A stretch of 57,882 bases of DNA from Nymphaea colorata (lineage: Eukaryota > Streptophyta > Magnoliopsida > Nymphaeales > Nymphaeaceae). Position 1 is the first letter of the stretch. Each line of letters begins with the position of its first letter. Under the pieces are notes generated by a model, which saw nothing but the letters and a program-made list of their open reading frames with translations, made no database searches and had not been told where the DNA came from. The DNA is taken from positions 1 to 57,882 of the forward strand of contig NW_022204754.1 of the NCBI RefSeq assembly GCF_008831285.2. The letters are read 5' to 3'. The position numbers and the translations under genes were made by a program. Shown piece after piece: positions 12,446 to 24,300 of the stretch.

Positions 12446-12825
12446 GGGGAGAGAGAGGGAGAGAAAGAAATTGGTAAAAACCAGACACTTTAATATTTTT
12501 CTTCAAAAATATTTTAAATAAAATATAAACATCCTAATATATTTATAATAACAATTTTGATATAAAACATGCTTTGAGTCAAGTTGTTTTTATGAAAAAA
12601 GTTGAATCTTCTATTATCAAAATGTTAATGCAATGACAGCCATTCATTTTTGCTAATTATGACAACACTAGTAAAACCCAAGAAATGATCAACTTCATAT
12701 ATATTTTGTGTGAACAATCCTTAAGATTATATTGGTAAAGTTAGATTAAAAGAAGAGCACTTTAAATAACATAATTAAAGGGTCTCGTTCTTGTCCCGGA
12801 TAAGTTGGTCTAGGTTCTACTGATC

Positions 12826-12828
<3 letters not shown>

Positions 12829-12872
<44 letters not shown>
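12829..12872. repeat. (AC)n(AT)n microsatellite
   Basis: About 15 AC units pass directly into 7 AT units. Confidence 0.95.
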
Positions 12873-13038
12873 GGCTACCTATGTGGCTGATGACCTTTTT
12901 GTTAATGTGTCCCTAAGAGTGGCCACAATGCTTAAAACTGTAGCCAAGTGATTAACTATCATCAATGCATTTTTTGCAATATTTTTAGTGATACAAAATA
13001 AAAGAAAGACATCTAGAGGTAGTCGGCTATTTCAATTC

Positions 13039-13040
<2 letters not shown>

Positions 13041-13110
<70 letters not shown>
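13041..13110. repeat. (AT)n(AG)n microsatellite
   Basis: About 24 AT units pass into about 11 AG units, roughly 220 bp inside the intron from the exon 1 donor. Open frames here on either strand (Tyr-Ile or Ser-Leu runs) are artefacts. Confidence 0.95.
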
Positions 13111-13330
13111 GAAAAGAGAGAAATAACAAAGAGAAAACAACTCGCTAGAACTGGAAAAACTTCTCACTCTCTTTATCTCTCTTGATTTCACGTCACCTCC
13201 TCTTGGACCCATCCCATACACTCCCCCCTCCCTTTCTCAATCTCTATATGGGAGCATTATTGAATAGAGAGAATGCACACGAATGACAGAGGCAAAATTT
13301 ATAAAAAGAAAACAAATTAAGAGATAGTAC

Positions 13331-15972
13331 CGGGCGCAATGTATCCCATGGTTCCAAGGGTGGTGGTAAGAGTCGATGACTTCTGACCAACTATAAACTT
13401 TGGAATGCCAAAATCACCAACGTATGCAGTCATGCTTTCGTCTAGTAGTACATTACATGACTTCAGATCACAATGAAGTATCATCTCCGAGTAACCATGG
13501 TGAAGTTACTCTAAAGCACAAGCGACATCAATCATGATTTCCAATCTTTTGGAGAGATTAAAGTGATGGGCACCCGAATGTAGACAGACTTCTAGGCTGT
13601 CAAGGGGCATGTATTGGGGAACTAAAGCTTTGAAATCTTCATTAGAGCAAGATGTAATAATGACTTTAACAAGGTTTCGGTGCCTGATTTGGTGCAAGAT
13701 AGTGCATTCAATGTAAAAACTTTTAGATGCTCCCTCAAATAACAAATTAAGAACCTTAACAGCCACCGTCATTCCATCTGCTATAATTCCTCTGTACACT
13801 GATCCAAAGTTTCCACTCCCAAGAAAGTTTGCTCCACTGAAATTGCTCATTGCATGCAATAGCTCTTTGTAAGAAATCATTGGGAGAGTAATTCCTGGTA
13901 ATCTTTCAATGTCGTCAGGACGTTTCGACAACCCCCTCTTTCTATAGCATGGGATACCAATGAGCAAACAATGACCAAAAGTGCTGAGCCTCCAATTGCA
14001 CAAGCGGCGATGACTCTAACCACATTGCTCTTACATTGCCTCTCTGTTTTGTCTAAACACAATGGGACATGGAATTTGGGAGCTCCACATAGTGCATAGT
14101 TCCCTAGGAACAATTCGGCAGAAAGGTTTGCAAACTTTCCACCACTTGGAATCTCTCATTCCAATAGATTGAAGGACAAGTCCAAGACCTGGATGTGTTG
14201 AAGTTTCTCCAATGATTTTGGCATCTCACCGGAAAGCTTGTTGTGGGAAAGGTCAATAGCTTCAATGTTTACCATGTGATCAAGTTGTTGAGGAATGTGA
14301 CCATCAAAAGTGTTCCAAGAGAGATTCAAATGCTCTACCAATTGGAGATTTGATAATGATCCAGGCAACTCTACACTCAGCTTGTTTGCAGAGATATCCA
14401 TGTTGATCATCATGGCAAAATTCCCGAGACCCAAAGGCAGGTGACCAGTGAAGGGGTTGTCCTGCAAGTCTAGCTGCCACAAGTCCTTCAACTCACAAAG
14501 ACCAGGCAGTAGTGTTGATGACAAATTGTTTGAACTTAGATTGCAAACTAGTGAGATTTTTTATAGAGCTTGAAGTTGACCCAGTTAGCATGTTGTGTCT
14601 AATATCAAAAGCATACATGCAGACCAACTTGTAGATTGATAGTGGGATTGAGCCTTCTAATGCATTTTTGTTAAATTGCAATATCTGTAAGTGCATATGT
14701 CCTATATTTGGTGGAATGAGCCCTTTTATTTTGTTGGAACTCAAATCTAAGGCAATTAACTTGGTCAAGTTGGCAAGGGATAAAGTGATAGTACCTTCAA
14801 TCTGATTAGAGGAAAGGATAAGTTCCGACAAGGTGGTTGTTAGGTTTCCAAGAGTGGCAGGAAGAATGCCATTCAAAAGGTTATGTAATAGATAAACTCC
14901 CTCTAGCATCCGACACCTGGTGAGGGATGTGAGAATGGAGAGGTAACGGTTGCCGGGGACATTGGTCAACATATTTCCCCAAAGAGAAAGCTGCCCGAGT
15001 TGTGACAGACTACCTAGTTCTAATTGTATCAGACCACTAAATTTATTGCTTTCTTCACTAAGAACTTGAAGTCTCGTAGAATTAGAAAGACAAGCCGGGA
15101 GAGGGACATCAAATTTTTTTTTACCCATATATAGTTGTTGGAGATTGGGCAGGAAGCGGCCAGCATCCTTTGGTAGATGCCCTGTTAGTTGATTGATCGT
15201 GAAACTCAAACCCCAAAGAGTGGATAGGTTAAACAAGCTCTCTGGCAGTGTACCAGTGAGATTGTTCATTTGCATGCTAAAGGCCTTCAAGTGGTTTAGG
15301 CCTCCCAAACTCAGGAGGAATGTTTCCATGTATCTTATTCTGACTGAGAATAAACCACTCCAGTTTTGTGAGATTAGCCAAAGCAACTGGAATGGTGCCG
15401 GTGAGCCTATGACCTTGAATGTTTAAGTGCTTGAGTTCTGAAAAACTTCCTAGAAACTTTGGGATGCTTCCATAGAATTGGTTAAATCCCGCTGACAGTC
15501 TTTGGAGACCTTGACAATGGCTTAGTGTTTGTGGAATCAACCCCTCAATATTGTTTCTTCTTATAGAAAGATTTTCTAGCAGAGGGAGGTGACTAAAATC
15601 AAAGAGAAGGTGACCATAGAAACTGTCGTACAAGAGATCAAGAACTTGTAAGGAGAGATTCCTGATGTATGGGGAGATGGTACCTTCAAGTGCCTTTCCG
15701 GAGAAGTTCAGAGCAACTACCCTTTGTAAACCACAACTGCATGAAACTCCATTCCAGTAGCAGAAAAAGATGTTGAAATTCCATTTTGATAACAAGTTAT
15801 ATGGGTCTCTAGTGACGAGGGATTTGAAAGACAATAATGCAAATTGATCAGACACGTTGCTCAGAGAAACAAGGGCTGTGGGCACTTCCCTTTGGCCGAT
15901 AACCACAATGAAGGTGGAGGAGAAACACAAAAGAAAGACAAGTGGCTTAGGTGACTGACTGGTGGTTGCCAT
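13331..15972 (-). pseudogene. LRR receptor kinase A, exon 1 (signal peptide, LRRs, TM, kinase N-lobe)
   Basis: The ATG at 15972 opens MATTSQSPKPLVFLLCFSS, a signal peptide; an in-frame ATG at 15999 is less likely. An LRRNT cap follows (DQFALLSFKSLVTRDPYNLL, WNGVSC), then about 20 LRRs, the C-cap (NYALCGAPKFH), a membrane helix (VIAACAIGGSALLVIV) and a kinase with P-loop GSGNFGSVYRG, catalytic-Lys motif VAVKVL, HCDLKSCNVLLDE and DFG. The H-C-D instead of H-R-D marks a non-RD kinase, typical of pattern-recognition receptors (LRR-XII/Xa21 group). Damage: an extra base in an A-run at about 15,307 (T-run on the coding strand), an 8-bp deletion at about 14,540 relative to copy B, a shift near 13,945, and stops near 14,157 (LE*EIP) and at 13,506-13,508 (in place of the tyrosine of LEYLHH). 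Confidence 0.92.
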
Positions 15973-15999
15973 GCCAGTCCAAATTTCTATGCAAAACAT

Positions 16000-17190
16000 G
16001 CACGAACAGAAGAAGAAGCTAGGTCTTTAATTTATGTATGGATTTACATATAGTAAATTTGTGTGCTTCTTTACAAACTGAAGAAGACTCAGGGTCTACT
16101 GCTTCACAATTCCAAATCCAGCAGCACGACTAATGGTTACATCAACGAGACTTTTTCTTGGCCGCCCTTATCTTTTTCTCCTTTACCAGTTTTCCACTTG
16201 ATTCAGTCCCAAATCAAAGTTATCAATTTGAACTTTTTTTTTAAAAGATTCCCAAAGCTGGGCTTCGAACATGTTCACAAAGGTTGTTTTTGCCTTTTAA
16301 ATGGAGAGGTTTTTTTCAATGAAATATAAAAATCAAATAAATGAGAAATTAATAAGCAACATTAAAAAAATAGATAATAAATTAATAAGAATTAGAAAGT
16401 GGAAACAAGTAGTTTGACAATAAGAAAGAGTGAAAAAACACCTGAAGTGAAAAAAGGAAAAATGAGAATAATGCTGAAAAACACATTTTTTTGCTATGGC
16501 ATTTTTTTTTTTCAAAAATGAAACGGCAGTTTTGTCTTTTTATTAGGCTGACTTATTTTTCACACATTTAACGGTTTAAAAAAAATGTGTTTTTCATCCA
16601 CCTACCACCCCATATCACACGGTCGTGTTATAAAACTACTCCCTTGAAAAGAATGCGATAACGCTTTCTTATTTCCAGACTTTGCATTTTCGGTACGGTC
16701 TTTTATCAGCACATCGAATGCCTTAATTGGTGCAATAGATTACATCAACAAGATTTTGTTTTACCTTGGCAAACATATTTTCAATATCATACTCTTCTTG
16801 CCTGTTTTCGACTCTAGCTTTTTTTTAATTTCTTTTTTTTTTAACCAAAGTTGAATACACTGCATATAGTGGAAGGGACATTAGCAGCGGAACTATGCCC
16901 ACCGATCAGATGATCAATGTTACCAAGCGAGACATTGTTTCCAATAAATGCTTCAGTTCTGTGGTCAACTCAGAAGCACTAGTCCTCGGGCTGCACACAT
17001 GGAGTCATTGCTGGGCTCAAGCTCGAGTCGAGCTGTATAAGACCAGCAAAAGGTTGACTCGATAGACCAAAATCGTGGCTTGAGCTCGACTCGAGCTGTA
17101 CAAGATCAGCAAAAAGTTGACTCAATAGACCAAATAGTGTCTTGAGTTTGGCTTGTTTAAGTTCCTTTACCAAGTTTTCCTTCAATTCCT
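16000..17190. repeat. 5' flank of receptor kinase A, duplicated upstream of B
   Basis: From the start codon outward this aligns with 20,593-22,500, including CACAATTCCAAATCCAGC, TTTTTCTTGGCCGC, CACACGGTCGTGTTATAA and TAGTCCTCGGGCTGCACACAT. The block includes the AT-rich repeat (about 16,290-16,600) and a GAGCTCG-type repeat (about 16,990-17,190). The B flank is longer, with an extra segment at about 21,290-21,900. Any promoter of these genes would lie here, but I could not define one. Confidence 0.8.
16290..16610. repeat. AT-rich dispersed repeat, copy 1
   Basis: An A-rich first half (AAATCAAATAAATGAGAAA, AAAAGGAAAAATGAGAATAA) leads into CACATTTTTTTGCTATGGC. It closely matches 20,930-21,270 and more distantly 48,240-48,545. 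The third copy is outside the receptor-kinase array, so this is an independent repeat family. Confidence 0.65.
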
Positions 17191-18349
17191 TTGTTTTAAA
17201 TTTGAAAATTAAGAAAAAGCTAAATTAAAGAAAATAGAGTCAAATTCATGTAACTCGAACTAGACTCCTTTATAAACTTGAGTTATCAAATCAAGCATAA
17301 CCGAACAAGCTCGAGCCGCGCTTGAGTTAGCACGAAGTTAAGGGTTAGTGTGTGCTCACGAAGAGAAGTGAAACCATGAACAATTTATGTTCTAGCTTTT
17401 CCTGTTTCAAAAGAATATTTCTTTTAGTCGTCAATCGTGGGAAGGCAAGGTATATATCCTTGTGGTTTTATGTTAATATAAACGGTGAAGGCACTAATTT
17501 TTCCAAATAAGTTGATATGAACATTTGAAAGTTTATTAAATATATGGGGACAAGAAGAAAAAGAAGATATTTGCACTGTTGATTAAGAGTAAACTTCTGT
17601 TAGTTACTAAATAGCTTACTTATAATTATTAAGATGAAAGGACTAAAAGTAGTTTCCACATAAGCAAATTAATTAGCTCATTGATTTCCATTACCGGCCA
17701 CTGTGACAATACCAAATAACATACATACATGGTTAACAATGTCCCAACCAGTTATGCCCTTTTATTATTACATGAAGTCATAAAAGATTAAAATCGATGT
17801 TGCTTTTACTTAATTATACAATTATTAGGCGGGAAAACATAGGCAAGCGTAAATGTTCATTTAAAGGGTACTAAGTTTATCATGGAACAACTGTGCTGTT
17901 TTTATAATAACAAAAGTTAGGTGTATTTTTGTCAATTGCCAGATGCTTCCTGGTGGCACTAGGAATTCTCCATTCTGGATCTTGGACTCAATCTGGTAGG
18001 ATTTCAACCCAAGTCCCATTGTTCCCTGACCATCGTCATGAAACATCACTAATTTGGTTTTGCAAATCCACTTTGATTATGTATGTAAATAGAATTAATA
18101 AGTTCAATTACCACTTGACCGGATTTTCGATCCATTTTTGGTGCAGAAATTTGGAGCAAATGGGTTTAGATTGGTCATGCTCTTTCTTAAGTGAATGAGA
18201 ATGGGAGTCCAATGTTCCACTGGGATCCAATAAGGATGTGAAATGATACATATACATATGAATGTCGGATCTGAATTTGTTTCTTAATTAGGATAGGATA
18301 TAAAGACCCAACCGATTTGTTTTCATAGCAGCTAGTGGAAGGCTAATTC
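17191..18349. other. Intergenic stretch between receptor kinases A and B
   Basis: A GAGCTCG/CTCGAGC-rich repeat remnant continues to about 17,340. I recognise nothing else. The minus-strand frame at 17,861-18,049 has an even composition but no motif. Confidence 0.4.
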
Positions 18350-20566
18350 CTACCTTATTAAACATGATGTTGAAGAGAAATGGAACTGCATTAGCCAATA
18401 GATGTCATATATGTTACCAATAGAAGCAAAAGCAGGTCCCTTGTTTCCCATATAAATGTATAGAATGGTTTTATTTTTGTCATTCTTCCAAAAGGGAAGC
18501 CTAACGTCGTATCCTTTAAGCCTGACGATGACCTCTTTCATGTCGATTCTCTCTGTTGGTGCTTTCCTTGAACAGAACAACCCTGTCTCCATGATCATGA
18601 GAAGAAGCTCATTTCTAAAAATTTCGCAGTTATTTTGCTTCAGAAGATGACCAACGATGACATCTGAAATTGCAAGCGGAAACGCTTCAGCCACCCAATG
18701 CCTCAAAGTAAAGTCCCCATCAAAATCGGTGGGCTTTCTTCTGGTGAACACTCAAGTAGAAGAATCCCTTAGCTGTAGACATCTTCTAAAAACGTTTTGA
18801 TTCTCCATCAAAAAACAAGTTTAGGACCTTAACAGCCACCGTTGTTCCATCTATTAAAATTCCTTTATACACTGAACCAAAGCTTCCACTCCCCAAAAAA
18901 TTTGCATCGCTGAAATTGTTTGTCGCTTGAGATAGCATTTTGTATGTGATCACTGGGAGGGCAATTCAACTAAATCTTTCAACCTCCTGATCATGTTTCT
19001 CCAACCCCCTCTTTCTATATTTTGCAACAACAATGATTATCCAAACAATGAGTACAAGTGCAAAGCCCCCACTTGCTAAAAGAATATCAACTCTGGAAGT
19101 GTTGATTTCAAATTGTTTGAGCTCAGATCCAGCCATTGCAAACTAGTGAGATTGTTTATAGAGGTTGAAATTGACCCAATAAGCATGTTGTGTCCAATAT
19201 AAAAAACATACATGCGGACCAACTGGTAGATTGATAGTGGGATTGGGCCTTCTAGTGCATTGTTATCAAGAAACAGCTACTGTAAGCTGTGCATCTGTCC
19301 TATATTTGGTGGAATGAGCCCTTTTATTTTGTTGGAACTCAAATCTAGGGCAATTAACTTGGTCAAGTTGGCCAAAGCCAGTGGGATAGTACCTTCAATC
19401 AGATTAAATGGAAGCTGAAGTTTCAAAAGGTGGCTGTCAGATTTCCAACAGAGGTCGAAAGAATGCCATTCAGAAGCTTTTTTGATAGACAAACTTCCTC
19501 TAGCAGTCGACAGTGGTCAAGGATGTGAGAATAGATAGCTCATGGTTGCCAGGGCATTGGTCAACCTATTTCGGTAGAGGTGCAGGCGCCTGAGTTGTGA
19601 AGACTACCTAATTCTAATGGTATCAGACCACTAAATTTATTGTTTTCTGCAGTAAGAACTCTAAGACTTGTAGCATTAGAAAGAGAAGCCGGGAGAGGGC
19701 CATCAAAATTGTTTGCACCCATATATAGTTTTTCGAGATTGGGTAGGAAGCGGCCAGCATCTTTTGGGAGATGCCCTGTTAGTTGATTGGTCGTGAAACT
19801 CAAACCCCACAGGGCGGATAGGTTAAACAAGCTCTCAAGCAGTGTACTAGTGAGATTGTTCATTTGCACGTCAAAGTCGATCAAGTAAGTTAGGTGTCCC
19901 AACTCAGGATGAATGTTCCCCTGTATCTGATTTTGACCAATACTAAACCACTCCAGCTTTGTGAGATTAGCCAACACAACTGGAATAGTGCCGCTGAGCC
20001 TATTACCACCAATGCTTAAGAGTTTGAGTTCTCGCAAACTGCCTAGAAACTATGGGATACTTCCATAGAATTGGTTATCTACTGCTTTCAGTATTTGGAG
20101 ACCTTGACAAAGGCTCAGTGTTTGTGGTATCAGCCCTTCAAAATTGCTTTATAGAAAGATATTCTAACTGAGGGAGGTGACTAAAATCAATGGGAGGATG
20201 ACCATGGAAACTGACATCTGTAAGATCAAGAACATGTAAGAGGGAGAGATTGCTGATGTATAGAGAGTGAGTACCTTCAAGTGCTGTGTCGCTGAGGTTC
20301 AGACCATCGACCCTTTGTGAACCAGGACTGCATGAAACTCCATTCCACTCATAGAAGGAAATATTGGGATTCCAATTTGATAACACATTATAAGGGTCTT
20401 TAGTGACAAGGGATTTGAAAGACAGCAATGCGAATTGATCAATCACGTTGCTTAGAGAAACATGGGCTGAGGGCACCTCCTTTTGGCCGAGAACCACACT
20501 CAAGGTGAAGGAAGAAAAACACAAAAGAAAGACAAGCGACTGAGGTGACTGACCGATGGTTGTCAT
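18350..20566 (-). pseudogene. LRR receptor kinase B, internally deleted
   Basis: A paralogue of copy A with the same signal peptide (ATG at 20566), LRRNT (DQFALLSFKSLVTKDPYN) and LRRs. Frames break near 20,140, 19,560 and 19,490. After NNLTSLQWLDLSSNNLKS, at about 19,110, the remaining LRRs and C-cap are missing and the next readable segment is the membrane helix (ALVLIVWIIIVVA) with the juxtamembrane YRKRGLEKHDQEVERF, a stop, then P-loop [11 protein letters not shown] and [15 protein letters not shown]. At about 18,782 this joins directly to the exon 2 sequence corresponding to DVYSYGILLLE, so kinase subdomains III-VIII and the whole intron are gone. The C-terminal RRKPTDFDGDF and MKEVIVRLKG remain. 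It cannot encode a receptor. Confidence 0.9.
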
Positions 20567-20592
20567 GCCTGTCAAATTTTTTATGTAGAACA

Positions 20593-22504
20593 TGCACGAA
20601 GAGAAGAAGAAGCTAGGTCTTTAATTTATGTATGGATTCACTTGTAGAAAATTTGTGCGTTTCTTTACAAATTGAAGAAAACTCAGGTCTATTGCTTTGG
20701 AACATATTGCTTCACAATTCCAAATCCAGCTGCACGACTAATGATTACATCAATGAGACTTTTTCTTGGCCGCTCTTATCTTATTTTCGTTTACCAGTTT
20801 TCCACTCTATTCAGTCCCAAATCAAAGTTGTCAATTTGAACTTTTTTTTTTTAAAGATTCCCAAATTTGGGCTTTGACCATAGTCACAATGATCGTTTTT
20901 GCCTTTTAAATGGAGACATTTTTCTCAACAACGAGCTTAGACAAAGGATAAAAATAATGGAAAAATATGGCACATTTTTAGAAAAAATTAAAAAAAACTT
21001 GAAAGTCAGAGAAAAATCAAATAAATGGGAAACTAATAAGGCAACATTAAAAAAATAGATAAGAAATAAATAAGAATTAGAAAGTGGAAACAAGCAGTTT
21101 GACAATAGAAAAGTGTGAAAAAACGCCTAAAGTGAAAAAAAGGAAAAATGAGAATAATGCAGAAAAACATGTTTTTTTGCTATGGCATTTTTTTTCAAAA
21201 ATGAAACGGCAGTTTTTGTCTTTTTATTCGGCTGACTTATTTTTCACACATTTAATGCTTTTTTTTTTAAAAAAACGCAACTGCTCTGTTGCTTGGTTAG
21301 TGAAAATATGCATAGTTTAATTTTAACCAACGTGAATGAAGCAAGGATGGGATCAAGTTGAGTACGCTGTATCTCGCTAGTCAAACTATCTCATCAGATT
21401 AGTTGGAAATATTGGCTTGAATCAGCCGATTCCTTCAAATCTATACTAAATCAATTTGATTCAGTCCACCTTTTATTGTTTTTTATTAGTTTTTATACAT
21501 TGTCTGATTATGTTTTTTTTTTTTTAAATCCAAGTGTTAATATTTTTGTGCTGACTCACAACTTCATCCAAATCATCGGACTGGAGTTAGGCCAGCTTCA
21601 TCGACTCCTTTCAAAACCAGAATTTTACAGCATCGCAGTCACACTATTTTGGCTGGCCGTGTTGAATATGAATGACTATTGACTCAAATTAGGTGGCGTG
21701 TAATTGAGGTGCTAAGGAATGTTATCCGGGTTGTGTGGGGGCGTGTGGCACAGAGCCGAAACTTACCCAACCCAAACTTGGTCTACAGCCTGTGTTTGGT
21801 GTTTTGGGGTGCCGCCCCACTATGACCTCTTTGACTCATCTTTTCCAGTGTCAGAGGTTGACACTCCTAACACTCAAATATAAACTGTCTGCCTCCTGGC
21901 CCATATCACACGGTCGTGTTATAAGAAATGTTTCAGAAAATTTAGCCTTGTTTTTCTCCAATTAAAATCGATCGAAGACTAAGCCTGTCTCTTGAAAAGT
22001 ATGCGATATCGCTTTTTATTTCCACACTTTGGGTTATCGGCATGCTCTTCTTATCTCCACATCGAATGCCTTAATTAGTGCAATAGATTACATCAACAAG
22101 ATTTTGTCTTACCTTGGCAAACATAATTTCAATATCATGCTATTTTTGTTAGTTTTCGACTCTAGTTTTTTTTTTTTTTAATCGAAGCTGAGTGCACTGC
22201 ATACAGTGGAAGGGCCTGTTGGACATTTAACAGCAAACTATTCCCACCGATCAGATGATCGATGTTACCAGAATGAGCCGAGACATTGTTTCCAATAATT
22301 GCTTCAGTTCTGTGGTCAACTCAAAAGCACTAGTCCTCGGGCTGCACACATGTAGTCATTGCTGGGCTCAAGCTCCAGTCCATCTGTATAAGATCAGCAA
22401 AAGGTTGACTCAGTAGACCAAAATCGTGGCTTGAGCTTGACTCGAGCTGTACAAGATCAGCAAAAGGTTGACTCAATAGACCAAATCATGGCTTGAGTTT
22501 GGCT
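20593..22504. repeat. 5' flank of receptor kinase B
   Basis: Counterpart of 16,000-17,190, with an extra segment at about 21,290-21,900 that has no match in copy A. It ends inside the GAGCTCG-type repeat, where the sequence switches abruptly at about 22,505 to the Copia leader. Confidence 0.75.
20930..21280. repeat. AT-rich dispersed repeat, copy 2
   Basis: Shares with copy 1 (16,290-16,610) the TTAGAAAGTGGAAACAAG and ATGAAACGGCAGTTTT phrases; the two copies differ by scattered substitutions and small indels. Confidence 0.65.
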
Positions 22505-23443
22505 CGACTGCAGGTTCCCTCAACCGTTCAGTGAGTCACAAGCTCAGGCAGTCATATTTGCTTCTGTTCAAAAGCTATGGTTTCTTTTCTGATTTAAGAC
22601 GGCAAAAGGGCTTCTCCAATGGAGGAAAGAGGGAGGAAAGAGAATTTGGGGCTGTCGGACTGTAATGAGGCTTTTTTTTTTTTGGGCACGCGTTGAAACT
22701 ATTTCTCTGTTTTCTCTGAGGAGAGGTCCCTGGATTTTCTGCCCCTTGAACGTGAGCATCAAAGCAGAATGCGAAGCCTGCTCTGTTCGCGTAGAACTAA
22801 CACCACCGACTCGGGATTCATCAAAGATCTTCATTCACTCCTCTCTATTTCACTCTCGGCCCTGCAACCGTGGCTTCTCTATTTTCTGAAGGTTAGTCTT
22901 TTTTCTCTTTCTCTGCATCAAGAGAATTTGAGTTTCGGAAGTCATGGAGTCAATACATGGAGCTGGAAAAGGAGGAGGAAGACGTCTGCTGCTGCTCAAG
23001 GGAGACCTGCTGCTTGGCCTGCTTGCCGAAGGAAAGGGGGTAGTGAACCCCTCATCCCCTCATATATCTCTGCCTCCTCTCCCTCCATGGTCATGTCTCC
23101 AGATCGATCTTTGCACGACGACAGGAAGAGATGCAAGTGATCATTTTTTCTCAAAGCCCAGCTGACCATTGTCTTCCTTCTCTAAGAACAATGAGAAGGA
23201 ACTATGGCAGACCAAGAAAAGAATAATGGCAACATCAGCAATTCCAAAAATTCTGATGACTGATTCCTTCTTTTTACATCGTTCTGATATGATAATCCCA
23301 GAAGTGTTTCCTTCTTTTTACATCATTCTGATAATCCCAGAAGTGTGTTGGTATCTCAAGCACTTAACGGTGACAATTATGCCATTTGGAGTAGAGCAAT
23401 GATATTGGCCTTGTCAGCCAATAATAAACTTGGCTTCAGGCTG
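22505..23443 (+). mobile_element. Truncated Copia element: leader plus gag start
   Basis: The leader (22,505-22,900) matches 1,876-2,220 and continues to an ATG at 23204. Gag begins MADQEKNNGNISNSKNSDD, shifts frame near 23,260 and resumes as NPRSVLVSQALNGDNYA, then IWSRAMILALSANNKLGF, the N-terminal plant Copia gag signature (Retrotran_gag_3 type). Homology stops at about 23,443, where the DNA becomes the 3' flank of a receptor kinase. No LTR, PBS or pol accompanies it, so it was truncated on both sides. Confidence 0.8.
23264..23347 (+). repeat. 44-bp tandem duplication inside gag
   Basis: TTCCTTCTTTTTACATC-TTCTGAT...AATCCCAGAAGTGT occurs twice, at 23,264-23,307 and 23,308-23,347; the second unit lacks 4 bp (TATG). 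It disrupts the gag frame. Confidence 0.85.
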
Positions 23444-24300
23444 AGTGAGGGACACATATTGCAATGCTCCCACAATACTTCAACGTAAGCTTTGAATTGT
23501 GAGCAACATTCATGCATTTTTGGATGCTTGAAAAGATTAAAGATATTACTTTCTTTGAGATAACACCAAGCTTCCTTTCAGCATTGGTGGATTCGCTTCC
23601 TAGGAAATAGAATGAAGATTTTCCAAGTTTCACTTCTGCTTGTAGGGGGAGGGGTCTTCTATTTAACTAACAGGGACATTTTGGTCTTTTGATCATTTTT
23701 AGTCCATAACACATGGTCCTTTTTTAGAGGGCCATTACATATAACATGCTCCAATAACACAATGTTGCTCACAACATATAATTATCATCCTTCTCATTCA
23801 AGGGCTTTTCTTTTGCTAAAATTGGACTTCAGTCCAAAACTTACTGGAATTGTTCATTTTCATTCTTTCTTCTTGTTGTGCATTTTTTTGGTAGGTTTGA
23901 AAAATTATGCTGAGGATATAGTACATCATGTTTAGAAAATTGAAAGGATTTATGTGAACTATGGCTATTGAGGTGTCCTTACTTAGAATAACGCACAAAC
24001 AGCAATAATGGACAAAGTTCCAATCCTCATTCACGTAACTTGCAATGGAAATGTGCGAGTTGTTCTACAAGATTAGTCACCCAAATTCCTTACGAATAGA
24101 ACACACAAGCATATTAAGCATATCTTTATTAAATCCTATAAGCAACTGTAATCGAGCAACGCAAGTGAGAGCTCTCAATGAAAGCAATCAAACTACATTT
24201 CCACCCCCAACTATTTTAGCCAATGGCTGGTCGCGCCCTGGAATTAAATCTCATTGTATCTATGGATATATTTGAATTATCCTTCTATCATTTTTGTCTT
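23440..24300. repeat. 3' flank of receptor kinase C
   Basis: Matches 6,690-7,500 in the same orientation and order (see the entry at 6,690). Confidence 0.75.

Larger units (their letters stand above)
7869..13330 (-). other. Intron of receptor kinase A
   Basis: The donor GT is at 13330-13329 and the acceptor AG at 7870-7869. The intron is phase 1, with the glutamate of the conserved APE motif split G / AA across it. Xa21-type kinases typically have one intron at this place. Of its 5,462 bp, 3,833 are the inserted element plus one target-site copy, leaving about 1.63 kb of original intron. The remainder (11,742-13,330) is AT-rich with three large microsatellites and no gene. Confidence 0.8.

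Noticed and set aside
12988-13221. Open frames on both strands with long Ile-Tyr runs
   Set aside because: They are translations of the (AT)n(AG)n microsatellite.
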